A DNA stretch of 64,000 nucleotides from Ajuga chamaepitys (taxonomy: Eukaryota > Streptophyta > Magnoliopsida > Lamiales > Lamiaceae), in contig OY282503.1 of the NCBI GenBank assembly GCA_958295605.1, positions 26,753,705 to 26,817,704 on the forward strand, read 5' to 3'. Positions within the stretch are counted from its first letter, which is position 1; each line of letters opens with the position of its first letter. The position numbers and the translations under genes were made by a program. This document shows positions 55,200 to 64,000 of this stretch, one piece after another. A model generated the notes under the pieces. The model searched no databases and had not been told where the DNA came from. It saw only the letters and a program-made list of their open reading frames with translations.

Positions 55200-56199
55200 C
55201 CAAGTACGCACAATGTGATCCAATTCGGCTTCTCGGATCAACAAGCACCAACTATTTGACTTCGTTCGACTTCACAAATCATTAAGGCTTGTATTTGAAC
55301 CCAATTGACTTCTCGGATCAACAAGTCTTTCAATTGACCCAATTCGGCTTCTCGGATCAACAAGTATCCATAACTTGATCCGTTTGTTTTACCAAGTCAC
55401 CAAGTACGCACAATGTGACCCGATTCGGCTTCTCGGATCAACAAGCACCAACTATTTGACTCCGTTCGACTTCACGAATCATTCAGGCTTGTATTTGAAC
55501 CCAATTGACTTCTCGGATCAACAAGTCTTTCAATTGACCCAATTCGGCTTCTCGGATCAACAAGTATCCATAACTTGATCCGTTTGTTTTACCAAGTCAC
55601 CAAGTACGCACAATGTGACCCGATTCGGCTTCTCGAATCAACAAGCACCAACTATTTGACTCCGTTCGACTTCACGAATCATTAAGGCTTGTATTTGAAC
55701 CCAATTGACTTCTCGGATCAACAAGTCTTTCAATTGACCCAATTCGGCTTCTCGGATCAACAAGTATCCATAACTTGATCCGTTTGTTTTACCAAGTCAC
55801 CAAGTACGCACAATGTGACCCGATTCGGCTTGTCGGATCAACAAGCACCAACTATTTGACTTCGTTCGACTTCACGAATCACTAAGGCTTGTCTTTGAAC
55901 CCAATTGACTTCTCGGATCAACAAGTCTTTCAATTGTCCCAATTCGGCTTCTCGGATCAACAAGTATCCATAACTTGATCCATTTATTTTACCAAGTCAC
56001 CAAGTACGCACAATGTGATCCAAGTCGGCTTCTTAGATCAACAAGCACCAACTATTTGACTCCGTTCGACTTAACGAATCATTAAGGCTTGTATTTGAAC
56101 CCAATTGACTTCTCGGATCAACAAGTCTTTCAATTGACCCAATTCGATTTCTGGTATCAACAAGTATCCATAACTTGATCCATTTGTTTTACCAAGTCA
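55200..56199 (+). repeat. HOR segment J-K-L-M-(A/B)
   Basis: Canonical up to A at 56,000, which keeps gatttctggta but ends taccaag rather than taccatg. C follows, so B has been lost at this point. Confidence 0.78.
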
Positions 56200-58199
56200 C
56201 CAAGTACGCACAATGTGATCCAATTCGACTTCTCGGATCAACAAGCACCAACTATTTGACTCCGTTCGACTTCACGAATCATTAAGGTTTGTATTTGAAC
56301 CCAATTGACTTCTCGCATCAACAAGTCTTTCAATTGTCCCAATTCGGCTTCTCGGATCAACAAGTATCCATAACTTGATCCATTTGTTTTACCAAGTCAC
56401 CAAGTACGCACAATTTGATCCAATTCGGCTTCTCGGATCAACAAGCACCAACTATTTGACTTCGTTCGACTTCACGAATCATTAAGGCTTGTATTTGAAC
56501 CCAATTGACTTCTCGGATCAACAAGTCTTTCAATTGACCCAATTCGGCTTCTCGGATCAACAAGTATCCATAACTTGATCCATTTGTTTTACCAAGTCAC
56601 CAAGTACGCACAATGTGATCCAATTCGACTTCTCGGATCAACAAGCACCAACTATTTGACTCCGTTCGACTTCACGAATCATTAAGGTTTGTATTTGAAC
56701 CCAATTGACTTCTCGGATCAACAAGTCTTTCAATTGACCCAATTCGGCTTCTCGGATCAACAAGTATCCATAACTTGATCCATTTGTTTTACCAAGTCAC
56801 CAAGTACGCACAATGTGACCCGATTCGGCTTCTCGAATCAACAAGCACCAACTATTTGACTCCGTTCGACTTCACGAATCATTAAGGCTTGTATTTGAAC
56901 CCAATTGACTTCTCGGATCAACAAGTCTTTCAATTGACCCAATTCGGCTTCTCGTATCAACAAGTATCCATAACTTGATCCATTTGTTTTACCATGTCAC
57001 CAAGTACGCACAATGTGACCCAATTCGGCTTCTCGGATCAACAAGCACCAACTATTAGACTCCGTTCGACTTCACGAATCATTAAAGCTTGTATTTGAAC
57101 CCAATTGACTTCGCGGATCAACAAGTCTTTCAATTCACCCAATTCGGCTTCTCGGATCAACAAGTATCCATAACTTGATCCATTTGTTTTACCAAGTCAC
57201 CAAGTACGCACAATGTGATCCAATTCGACTTCTCGGATCAACAAGCACCAACTATTTGACTCCGTTCGACTTCACGAATCATTAAGGTTTGTATTTGAAC
57301 CCAATTGACTTCTCGGATCAACAAGTCTTTCAATTGACCCAATTCGGCTTCTCGGATCAACAAGTATCCATAACTTGATACGTTTGTTTTACCAAGTCAC
57401 CAAGTACGCACAATGTGACCCGATTCGGCTTCTCGAATCAACAAGCACCAACTATTTGACTCCGTTCGACTTCACGAATCATTAAGGCTTGTCTTTGAAC
57501 CCAATTGACTTCTCGGATCAACAAGTCTTTCAATTGTCCCAATTCGGCTTCTCGGATCAACAAGTATCCATAACTTGATCCATTTATTTTACCAAGTCAC
57601 CAAGTACGCACAATGTGATCCAACTCGGCTTCTCGGATCAACAAGCACCAACTATTTGACTTCATTCGACTTCACGAATCATTCAGGCTTGTATTTGAAC
57701 CCAATTGACTTCTCGGATCAACAAGTCTTTCAATTGACCCAATTCGGCTTCTGGGATCAACAAGTATCCATAACTTGATCCGTTTGTTTTACCAAGTCAC
57801 CAAGTACGCACAATGTGACCCAATTCGGCTTCTCGGATCAACAAGCACCAACTATTTGACTCCGTTCGACTTCACGAATCATTAAGGCTTGTCTTTGAGC
57901 CCAATTGACTTCTCGCATCAACAAGTCTTTCAATTGTCCCAATTCGGCTTCTCGGATCAACAAGTATCCATAACTTGATCCATTTGTTTTACCAAGTCAC
58001 CAAGTACGCACAATTTGATCCAATTCGACTTCTCGGATAAACAAGCACCAACTATTTAACTCCTTTCGACTTCACGAATCATTAAGGTTTGTATTTGAAC
58101 CCAATTGACTTCTCGGATCAACAAGTCTTTCAATTGACCCAATTCGGCTTCTCGGGTCAACACGTATCCATAACTTGATCCGTTTGTTTTACCAAGTCA
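56200..58199 (+). repeat. Mosaic block (C/F)-G'-C-(L/A)-B'-C-D-E-F-O
   Basis: Several monomers are hybrids. 56,200 has a C front with an F back (cgcatc, ttgtcc). 56,800 has an L front with a modified A back (ctcgtatca, taccatg). 58,000 has the G-like caatttgat followed by O marks (ggataaac, atttaact). This is the transition back to divergent types. Confidence 0.72.
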
Positions 58200-60399
58200 C
58201 CAAGTACGCACAATGTGACCCGATTCGGCTTCTCGGATCAACAAGCACCAACTATTTGACTCCGTTCGACTTCACGAATCATTAAGGCTTGTATTTGAAC
58301 CCAATTGACTTCTCGGATCAACAAGTCTTTCAATTGACCCAATTCGATTTCTGGTATCAACAAGTATCCATAACTTGATCCATTTGTTTTACCATGTCAC
58401 CAAGTACGCACAATGTGACCCAATTCGGCTTCTCGGATCAACAAGCACAAACTATTAGACTCCGTTCGACTTCACGAATCATTAAAGCTTGTATTTGAAC
58501 CCAATTGACTTCGCGGATCAACAAGTCTTTCAATTCACCCAATTCGGCTTCTCGGATCAACAAGTATCCATAACTTGATCCATTTGTTTTACCAAGTCAC
58601 CAAGTACGCACAATGTGATCCAATTCGACTTCTCGGATCAACAAGCACCAACTATTTGACTCCGTTCGACTTCACGAATCATTAAGGTTTGTATTTGAAC
58701 CCAATTGACTTCTCGGATCAACAAGTCTTTCAATTGACCCAATTCGGCTTCTCGGATCAACAAGTATCCATAACTTGATCCGTTTGTTTTACCAAGTCAC
58801 CAAGTACGCACAATGTGACCCGATTCGACTTCTCGAATCAACAAACACCAACTATTTGACTCCGTTCGACTTCACGAATCATTAAGGCTTGTCTTTGAAC
58901 CCAATTGACTTCTCGGATCAACAAGTCTTTCAATTGTCCCAATTCGGCTTCTCGGATCAACAAGTATCCATAACTTGATCCATTTATTTTACCAAGTCAC
59001 CAAGTACGCACAATGTGATCCAATTCGGCTTCTCGGATCAACAAGCACCAACTATTTGACTTCATTCGACTTCACGAATCATTCAGGCTTGTATTTGAAC
59101 CCAATTGACTTCTCGGATCAACAAGTCTTTCAATTGACCCAATTCGGCTTCTGGGATCAACAAGTATCCATAACTTGATCCGTTTGTTTTACCAAGTCAC
59201 CAAGTACGCACAATGTGACCCAATTCGGCTTCTCGGATCAACAAGCACCAACTATTTGACTCCGTTCGACTTCACGAATCATTAAGGCTTGTCTTTGAGC
59301 CCAATTGACTTCTCGCATCAACAAGTCTTTCAATTGTCCCACTTCGGCTTCTCGGATCAACAAGTATCCATAACTTGATCCATTTGTTTTACCAAGTCAC
59401 CAAGTACGCACAATTTGATCCAATTCGGCTTCTCGGATCAACAAGCACCAACTATTTGACTTCGTTCGACTTCACGAATCATTAAGGCTTGTATTTGAAC
59501 CCAATTGACTTCTCGGATCAACAAGTCTTTCAATTGACCCAATTCGGCTTCTCGGATCAACAAGTATCCATAACTTGATCCGTTTGTTTTACCAAGTCAC
59601 CATGTACGCACAATGTGACCCAATTCGGCTTCTCGGATCAACAAGCACCAACTATTTGACTACGTTCGACTTCACGATTCATTAAGGCTTGTATTTGAAC
59701 CCAATTGACTTCTCGGATCAACAAGTCTTTCAATTCACCCAATTCGGCTTTTCGGATCAACAAGTATCCATAACTTGATCCATTTGTTTTACCAAGTCAC
59801 CAAGTACGCACAATGTGACCCAATTCGACTTCTCGGATAAACAAGCACCAACTATTTAACTCCGTTCGACTTCACGAATCATTAAGGTTTGTATTTGAAC
59901 CCAATTGACTTCTCGGATCAACAAGTCTTTCAATTGACCCAATTCGGCTTCTCGGGTCAACAAGTATCCATAACTTGATCCGTTTGTTTTACCAAGTCAC
60001 CAAGTACGCACAATGTGACCCGATTCGGCTTCTCGGATCAACAAGCACCAACTATTTGACTCCGTTCGACTTCACGAATCATTAAGGCTTGTCTTTGAAC
60101 CCAATTGACTTCTCGGATCAACAAGTCTTTCAATTGTCCCAATTCGGCTTCTCGGATGAACAAGTATCCATAACTTGATCCATTTATTTTACCAAGTCAC
60201 CAAGTACGCACAATGTGATCCAAGTCGGCTTCTTGGATCAACAAGCACCAACTATTTGACTCCGTTCGACTTCACGAATCATTAAGGCTTGTCTTTGAAC
60301 CCAATTGACTTCTCGGATCAACAAGTCTTTCAATTGTCCCAATTCGGCTTCTCGGATCAACAAGTATCCATAACTTGATCCATTTATTTTACCAAGTCA
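58200..60399 (+). repeat. Divergent HOR A'-B'-C-D-E-F-G'-N-O-P-Q, 11 monomers
   Basis: The same order as 28,399-30,598, about 29.8 kb upstream, including the N ttcacc and P cggatgaac marks. The Q here has aaggct, gtctttg and ccatttattt, unlike the Q at 30,399. Confidence 0.8.
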
Positions 60400-61399
60400 C
60401 CTAGTACGCACAATGTGATCCAATTCGGCTTCTCGGATCAACAAGCACCAACTATTTGACTTCATTCGACTTCACGAATCATTAAGGCTTGTATTTGAAC
60501 CCAATTGACTTCTCGGATCAACAAGTCTTTCAATTGACCCAATTCGGCTTCTGGGATCAACAAGTATCCATAACTTGATCCGTTTGTTTTACCAAGTCAC
60601 CAAGTACGCACAATGTGACCCAATTCGGCTTCTCGGATCAACAAGCACCAACTATTTGACTCCGTTCGACTTCACGAATCATTAAGGGTTGTCTTTGAGC
60701 CCAATTGACTTCTCGCATCAACAAGTCTTTCAATTGTCCCAATTCGGCTTCTCGGATCAACAAGTATCCATAACATGATCCATTTGTTTTACCAAGTCAA
60801 CAAGTACGCACAATGTGATCCAATTCGGCTTCTCGGATCAACAAGCACCAACTATTTGACTTCGTTCGACTTCACGAATCATTAAGGCTTGTATTTGAAC
60901 CCAATTGACTTCTCGGATCAACAAGTCTTTCAATTGACCCAATTCGGCTTCTCGGATCAACAAGTATCCATAACTTGATCCGTTTGTTTTACCAAGTCAC
61001 CAAGTACGCACAATGTGACCCAATTCGGCTTCTCGGATCAACAAGCACCAACTATTTGACTCCGTTCGACTTCACGATTCATTAAGGCCTGTATTTGAAC
61101 CCAATTGACTTCTCGGATCAACAAGTCTTTCAATTCACCCAATTCGGCTTCTCGGATCAACAAGTATCCATAACTTGATCCATTTGTTTTACCAAGTCAC
61201 CAAGTACGCACAATGTGATCCAATTCGACTTCTCGGATCAACAAGCACCAACTATTTAACTCCGTTCGACTTCACGAATCATTAAGGTTTGTATTTGAAC
61301 CCAATTGACTTCTCGGATCAACAAGTCTTTCAATTGACCCAATTCGGCTTCTCGGGTCAACAAGTATGCATAACTTGATCCGTTTGTTTTACCAAGTCA
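60400..61399 (+). repeat. H-I-J'-N'-O segment
   Basis: J' starts with a instead of c (60,800) and lacks cacaaat. N' has aaggcct (C at 61,089). O ends caagtatgcat (G at 61,368). The I-J'-N'-O part recurs 2,600 bp later. Confidence 0.78.
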
Positions 61400-62599
61400 C
61401 CAAGTACGCACAATGTGACCCGATTCGGCTTCTCGGATCAACAAGCACCAACTATTTGACTCCGTTCGACTTCACGAATCATTTAGGCTTGTATTTGATC
61501 CCAATTGACTTCTCGGATCAACAAGTCTTTCAATTGACCCAATTCGGCTTCTCGGATCAACAAGTATCCATAACTTGATCCGTTTGTTTTACCAAGTCAC
61601 CAAGTACGCACAATGTGATCCAAGTCGGCTTCTTGGATCAACAAGCACCAACTATTTGACTCCGTTCGACTTCACGAATCATTAAGGCTTGTCTTTGAAC
61701 CCAATTGACTTCTCGGATCAACAAGTCTTTCAATTGTCCCAATTCGGCTTCTCGGATCAACAAGTATCCATAACTTGATCCATTTATTTTACCAAGTCAC
61801 CTAGTACGCACAATGTGATCCAATTCGGCTTCTCGGATCAACAAGCACCAACTATTTGACTTCATTCGACTTCACGAATCATTAAGGCTTGTATTTGAAC
61901 CCAATTGACTTCTCGGATCAACAAGTCTTTCAATTGACCCAATTCGGCTTCTCCGATCAACAAGTATCCATAACTTGATCCGTTTGTTTTACCAAGTCAC
62001 CAAGTACGCACAATGTGACCCGATTCGGCTTCTCGGATCAACAAGCACCAACTATTTGACTCCGTTCGACTTCACGAATCATTTAGGCTTGTATTTGATC
62101 CCAATTGACTTCTCGGATCAACAAGTCTTTCAATTGACCCAATTCGGCTTCTCGGATCAACAAGTATCCATAAGTTGATCCGTTTGTTTTACCAAGTCAC
62201 CAAGTACGCACAATGTGATCCAAGTCGGCTTCTTGGATCAACAAGCACCAACTATTTGACTCCGTTCGACTTCACGAATCATTAAGGCTTGTCTTTGAAC
62301 CCAATTGACTTCTCGGATCAACAAGTCTTTCAATTGTCCCAATTCGGCTTCTCGGATCAACAAGTATCCATAACTTGATCCATTTATTTTACCAAGTCAC
62401 CTAGTACGCACAATGTGATCCAATTCGGCTTCTCGGATCAACAAGCACCAACTATTTGACTTCATTCGACTTCACGAATCATTAAGGCTTGTATTTGAAC
62501 CCAATTGACTTCTCGGATCAACAAGTCTTTCAATTGACCCAATTCGGCTTCTGGGATCAACAAGTATCCATAACTTGATCCGTTTGTTTTACCAAGTCA
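61400..62599 (+). repeat. 600-bp trimer K'-Q'-H, two tandem copies
   Basis: K' (61,400 and 62,000) has catttagg and tttgatccc, seen nowhere else. Q' (61,600 and 62,200) and H (61,800 and 62,400) follow. The two H copies differ in s4 (ctccg against ctggg). Confidence 0.84.
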
Positions 62600-63199
62600 C
62601 CAAGTACGCACAATGTGACCCAATTCGGCTTCTCGGATCAACAAGCACCAACTATTTAACTCCGTTCGACTTCACGAATCATTAAGGTTTGTATTTGAAC
62701 CCAATTGACTTCTCGGATCAACAAGTCTTTCAATTGACCCAATTCGGCTTCTCGGGTCAACAAGTATGCATAACTTGATCCGTTTGTTTTACCAAGTCAC
62801 CAAGTACGCACAATGTGACCCGATTCGGCTTCTCGGATTAACAAGCACCAACTATTTGACTCCGTTCGACTTCACGAATCATTAAGGCTTGTCTTTGAAC
62901 CCAATTGACTTCTCGGATCAACAAGTCTTTCAATTGTCCCAATTCGGCTTCTCGGATGAACAAGTATCCATAACTTGATCCATTTATTTTACCAAGTCAC
63001 CAAGTACGCACAATGTGATCCAAGTCGGCTTCTTGGGTCAACAAGCACCAACTATTTGACTCCGTTCGACTTCACGATTCATTAAGGCTTGTATTTGAAC
63101 CCAATTGACTTCTCGGATCAACAAGTCTTTCAATTGACCCAATTCGGCTTCTGGGATCAACAAGTATCCATAACTTGATCCGTTTGTTTTACCAAGTCA
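62600..63199 (+). repeat. (F/O)-P-(Q/N) segment
   Basis: 62,600 has an F front (gtgacccaatt) and an O back (atttaact, aaggtt, cgggtc, tatgcat). 62,800 is P (cggatgaac). 63,000 starts as Q (cttcttggg) and continues with cgattca and ctggg. Confidence 0.72.
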
Positions 63200-64000
63200 C
63201 CAAGTACGCACAATGTGACCCAATTCGGCTTCTCGGATCAACAAGCACCAACTATTTGACTCCGTTCGACTTCACGAATCATTAAGGGTTGTCTTTGAGC
63301 CCAATTGACTTCTCGCATCAACAAGTCTTTCAATTGTCCCAATTCGGCTTCTCGGATCAACAAGTATCCATAACATGATCCATTTGTTTTACCAAGTCAA
63401 CAAGTACGCACAATGTGATCCAATTCGGCTTCTCGGATCAACAAGCACCAACTATTTGACTTCGTTCGACTTCACGAATCATTAAGGCTTGTATTTGAAC
63501 CCAATTGACTTCTCGGATCAACAAGTCTTTCAATTGACCCAATTCGGCTTCTCGGATCAACAAGTATCCATAACTTGATCCGTTTGTTTTACCAAGTCAC
63601 CAAGTACGCACAATGTGACCCAATTCGGCTTCTCGGATCAACAAGCACCAACTATTTGACTCCGTTCGACTTCACGATTCATTAAGGCCTGTATTTGAAC
63701 CCAATTGACTTCTCGGATCAACAAGTCTTTCAATTCACCCAATTCGGCTTCTCGGATCAACAAGTATCCATAACTTGATCCATTTGTTTTACCAAGTCAC
63801 CAAGTACGCACAATGTGATCCAATTCGACTTCTCGGATTAACAAGCACCAACTATTTAACTCCGTTCGACTTCACGAATCATTAAGGTTTGTATTTGAAC
63901 CCAATTGACTTCTCGGATCAACAAGTCTTTCAATTGACCCAATTCGGCTTCTCGGGTCAACAAGTATGCATAACTTGATCCGTTTGTTTTACCAAGTCAC
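63200..64000 (+). repeat. I-J'-N'-O segment at the right window edge
   Basis: Repeats 60,600-61,399 at an offset of 2,600, with the same marks: a at 63,400, C at 63,689, G at 63,968. The final base begins the next monomer, so the array continues past the window. Confidence 0.82.

Larger units (their letters stand above)
1..64000 (+). repeat. Satellite DNA array, 200-bp monomer, about 320 head-to-tail copies
   Basis: Every 200 bases the same sequence returns in the same orientation, starting ccaagtacgc at 1, 201 (as cctag), 401 and so on to 63,800. Phase is lost by single bases only five times (three 199-bp and two 201-bp monomers), so the window holds 320 monomers plus one base. Both ends are cut inside the array. 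Monomers differ at a limited set of recurrent positions, which define types that recur in a fixed order (higher-order repeats). No unique sequence interrupts the array. Known from other eukaryotes: arrays of this kind build centromeric, pericentromeric or subtelomeric heterochromatin. Which of these applies here cannot be read from the window. Confidence 0.98.

Noticed and set aside
61366..61578. The one ATG-initiated open frame of the set (70 codons)
   Set aside because: The ATG comes from a single change (caagtatgcat) in an O monomer and adds three codons to the same repeat-derived frame. The same atg at 62,766 and 63,966 does not give a comparable open frame. Not a gene.
1..64000. CRISPR array
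   Set aside because: The repeat is 200 bp with no unique spacers; all sequence between similar cores is itself repeated. No cas-like coding region is present.
1..64000. CENP-B box
   Set aside because: I looked for TTCG-NNNN-A-NN-CGGG on both strands. The nearest candidate, ttcggcttctcggg in cgggtc monomers, has spacing of six instead of seven and lacks the required A. The +1 g monomers restore spacing but read cgaa. No true box seen.
1..64000. Transposon or retrotransposon insertion, LTRs or target-site duplications
   Set aside because: Phase never jumps by more than one base, so nothing has inserted in the window. No reverse transcriptase or transposase frame exists.
1..64000. tRNA, 5S rRNA or other RNA gene within the monomer
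   Set aside because: A 200-bp tandem unit could be a 5S or snRNA cluster. The monomer lacks recognisable A/B boxes, 5S internal control elements or a conserved transcript-like region; instead the whole unit divides into 40-bp subrepeats.
1..64000. Telomeric or microsatellite repeat
   Set aside because: No run of ttaggg, tttaggg, ttagg or simple short-unit repeat is present; the shortest period is the degenerate 40-bp one.
1..64000. Assembly artefact (false tandem copying) as the source of all higher-order structure
   Set aside because: Private substitutions and indels are distributed in a nested way and copies are not perfectly identical, as expected of real duplications. A few junctions still deserve read-level confirmation, so this is rejected for the window as a whole only.

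Overview
The whole 64,000-base window is the inside of one tandem satellite DNA array. I see no gene, RNA gene, transposon, CRISPR array or unique sequence anywhere. A 200-bp monomer repeats head to tail on one strand 320 times (plus one base), and both window ends fall inside the array. This size and organisation, with higher-order repeats (HORs), indicate nuclear heterochromatin (centromeric, pericentromeric, subtelomeric or a knob) of a eukaryote with long satellite arrays. I cannot name the species from the sequence. A rough consensus count gives about 41% GC, with more C than G on the + strand (about 52 C to 31 G per monomer).

Monomer anatomy. Register 1 is the ccaagtacgc start at window position 1. 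The 200-bp unit is itself a fossil pentamer of roughly 40-bp subunits: s1 6-46, s2 47-87, s3 88-126, s4 127-165, and s5 166-205 running into the next copy. Each subunit ends in a version of a ttcggcttctcggatcaaca-ag core. Of the 320 monomers, 315 keep exactly 200 bp by phase. Three are 199 bp (10401, 18000, 30999) and two are 201 bp (33198, 34199).

Monomer types (my letters; diagnostic bases in register coordinates): A 25g 35t 36a 74a 148a 154g 196t; B 87a 114g 137c; C 29a 89t; D 23g 37a 94c 138t 187a; E 65a 85c 154g; F 94c 100g 117c; G 16t 94c; H 3t 15c 65a 154g; I 89g 100g 117c 176a; J 77a; K 23g 85c; L 23g 37a 94a; M 23g 33g 83c; N 4t 63a 79t; O 29a 40a 59a 157g; P 23g 94c 159g; Q 25g 35t with 36g. 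A prime marks a variant and a slash marks a hybrid. The ancestral order is a 13-mer, H-I-J-K-L-M-A-B-C-D-E-F-G (2,600 bp).

Layout. 1-26,598: 13-mer HORs with repeated insertion of an L-M-A-B tetramer (800 bp), plus multi-kilobase block duplications at offsets of 7,599, 9,399 and 16,198 bp. 26,599-34,599: a divergent domain with types N, O, P and Q, a 1.8-kb 9-mer repeated twice, 400-bp dimers and a 1,001-bp 5-mer repeated twice. 34,600-56,199: return of the 13-mer, with two tandem copies of a 28-mer (5,600 bp) and a later 13-monomer version that lost 3 kb. 56,200-64,000: the divergent types return, including a block matching 28.4-30.4 kb and 600-bp trimers.

No gene network exists here. What the window records is unequal exchange and conversion at several scales: 40 bp, 200 bp, 400-1,800 bp, 2.6 kb, 5.6 kb and 7-16 kb. 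Type assignments come from reading the sequence by eye. Block limits are good to about one monomer, and I could not compute identity values or search databases.
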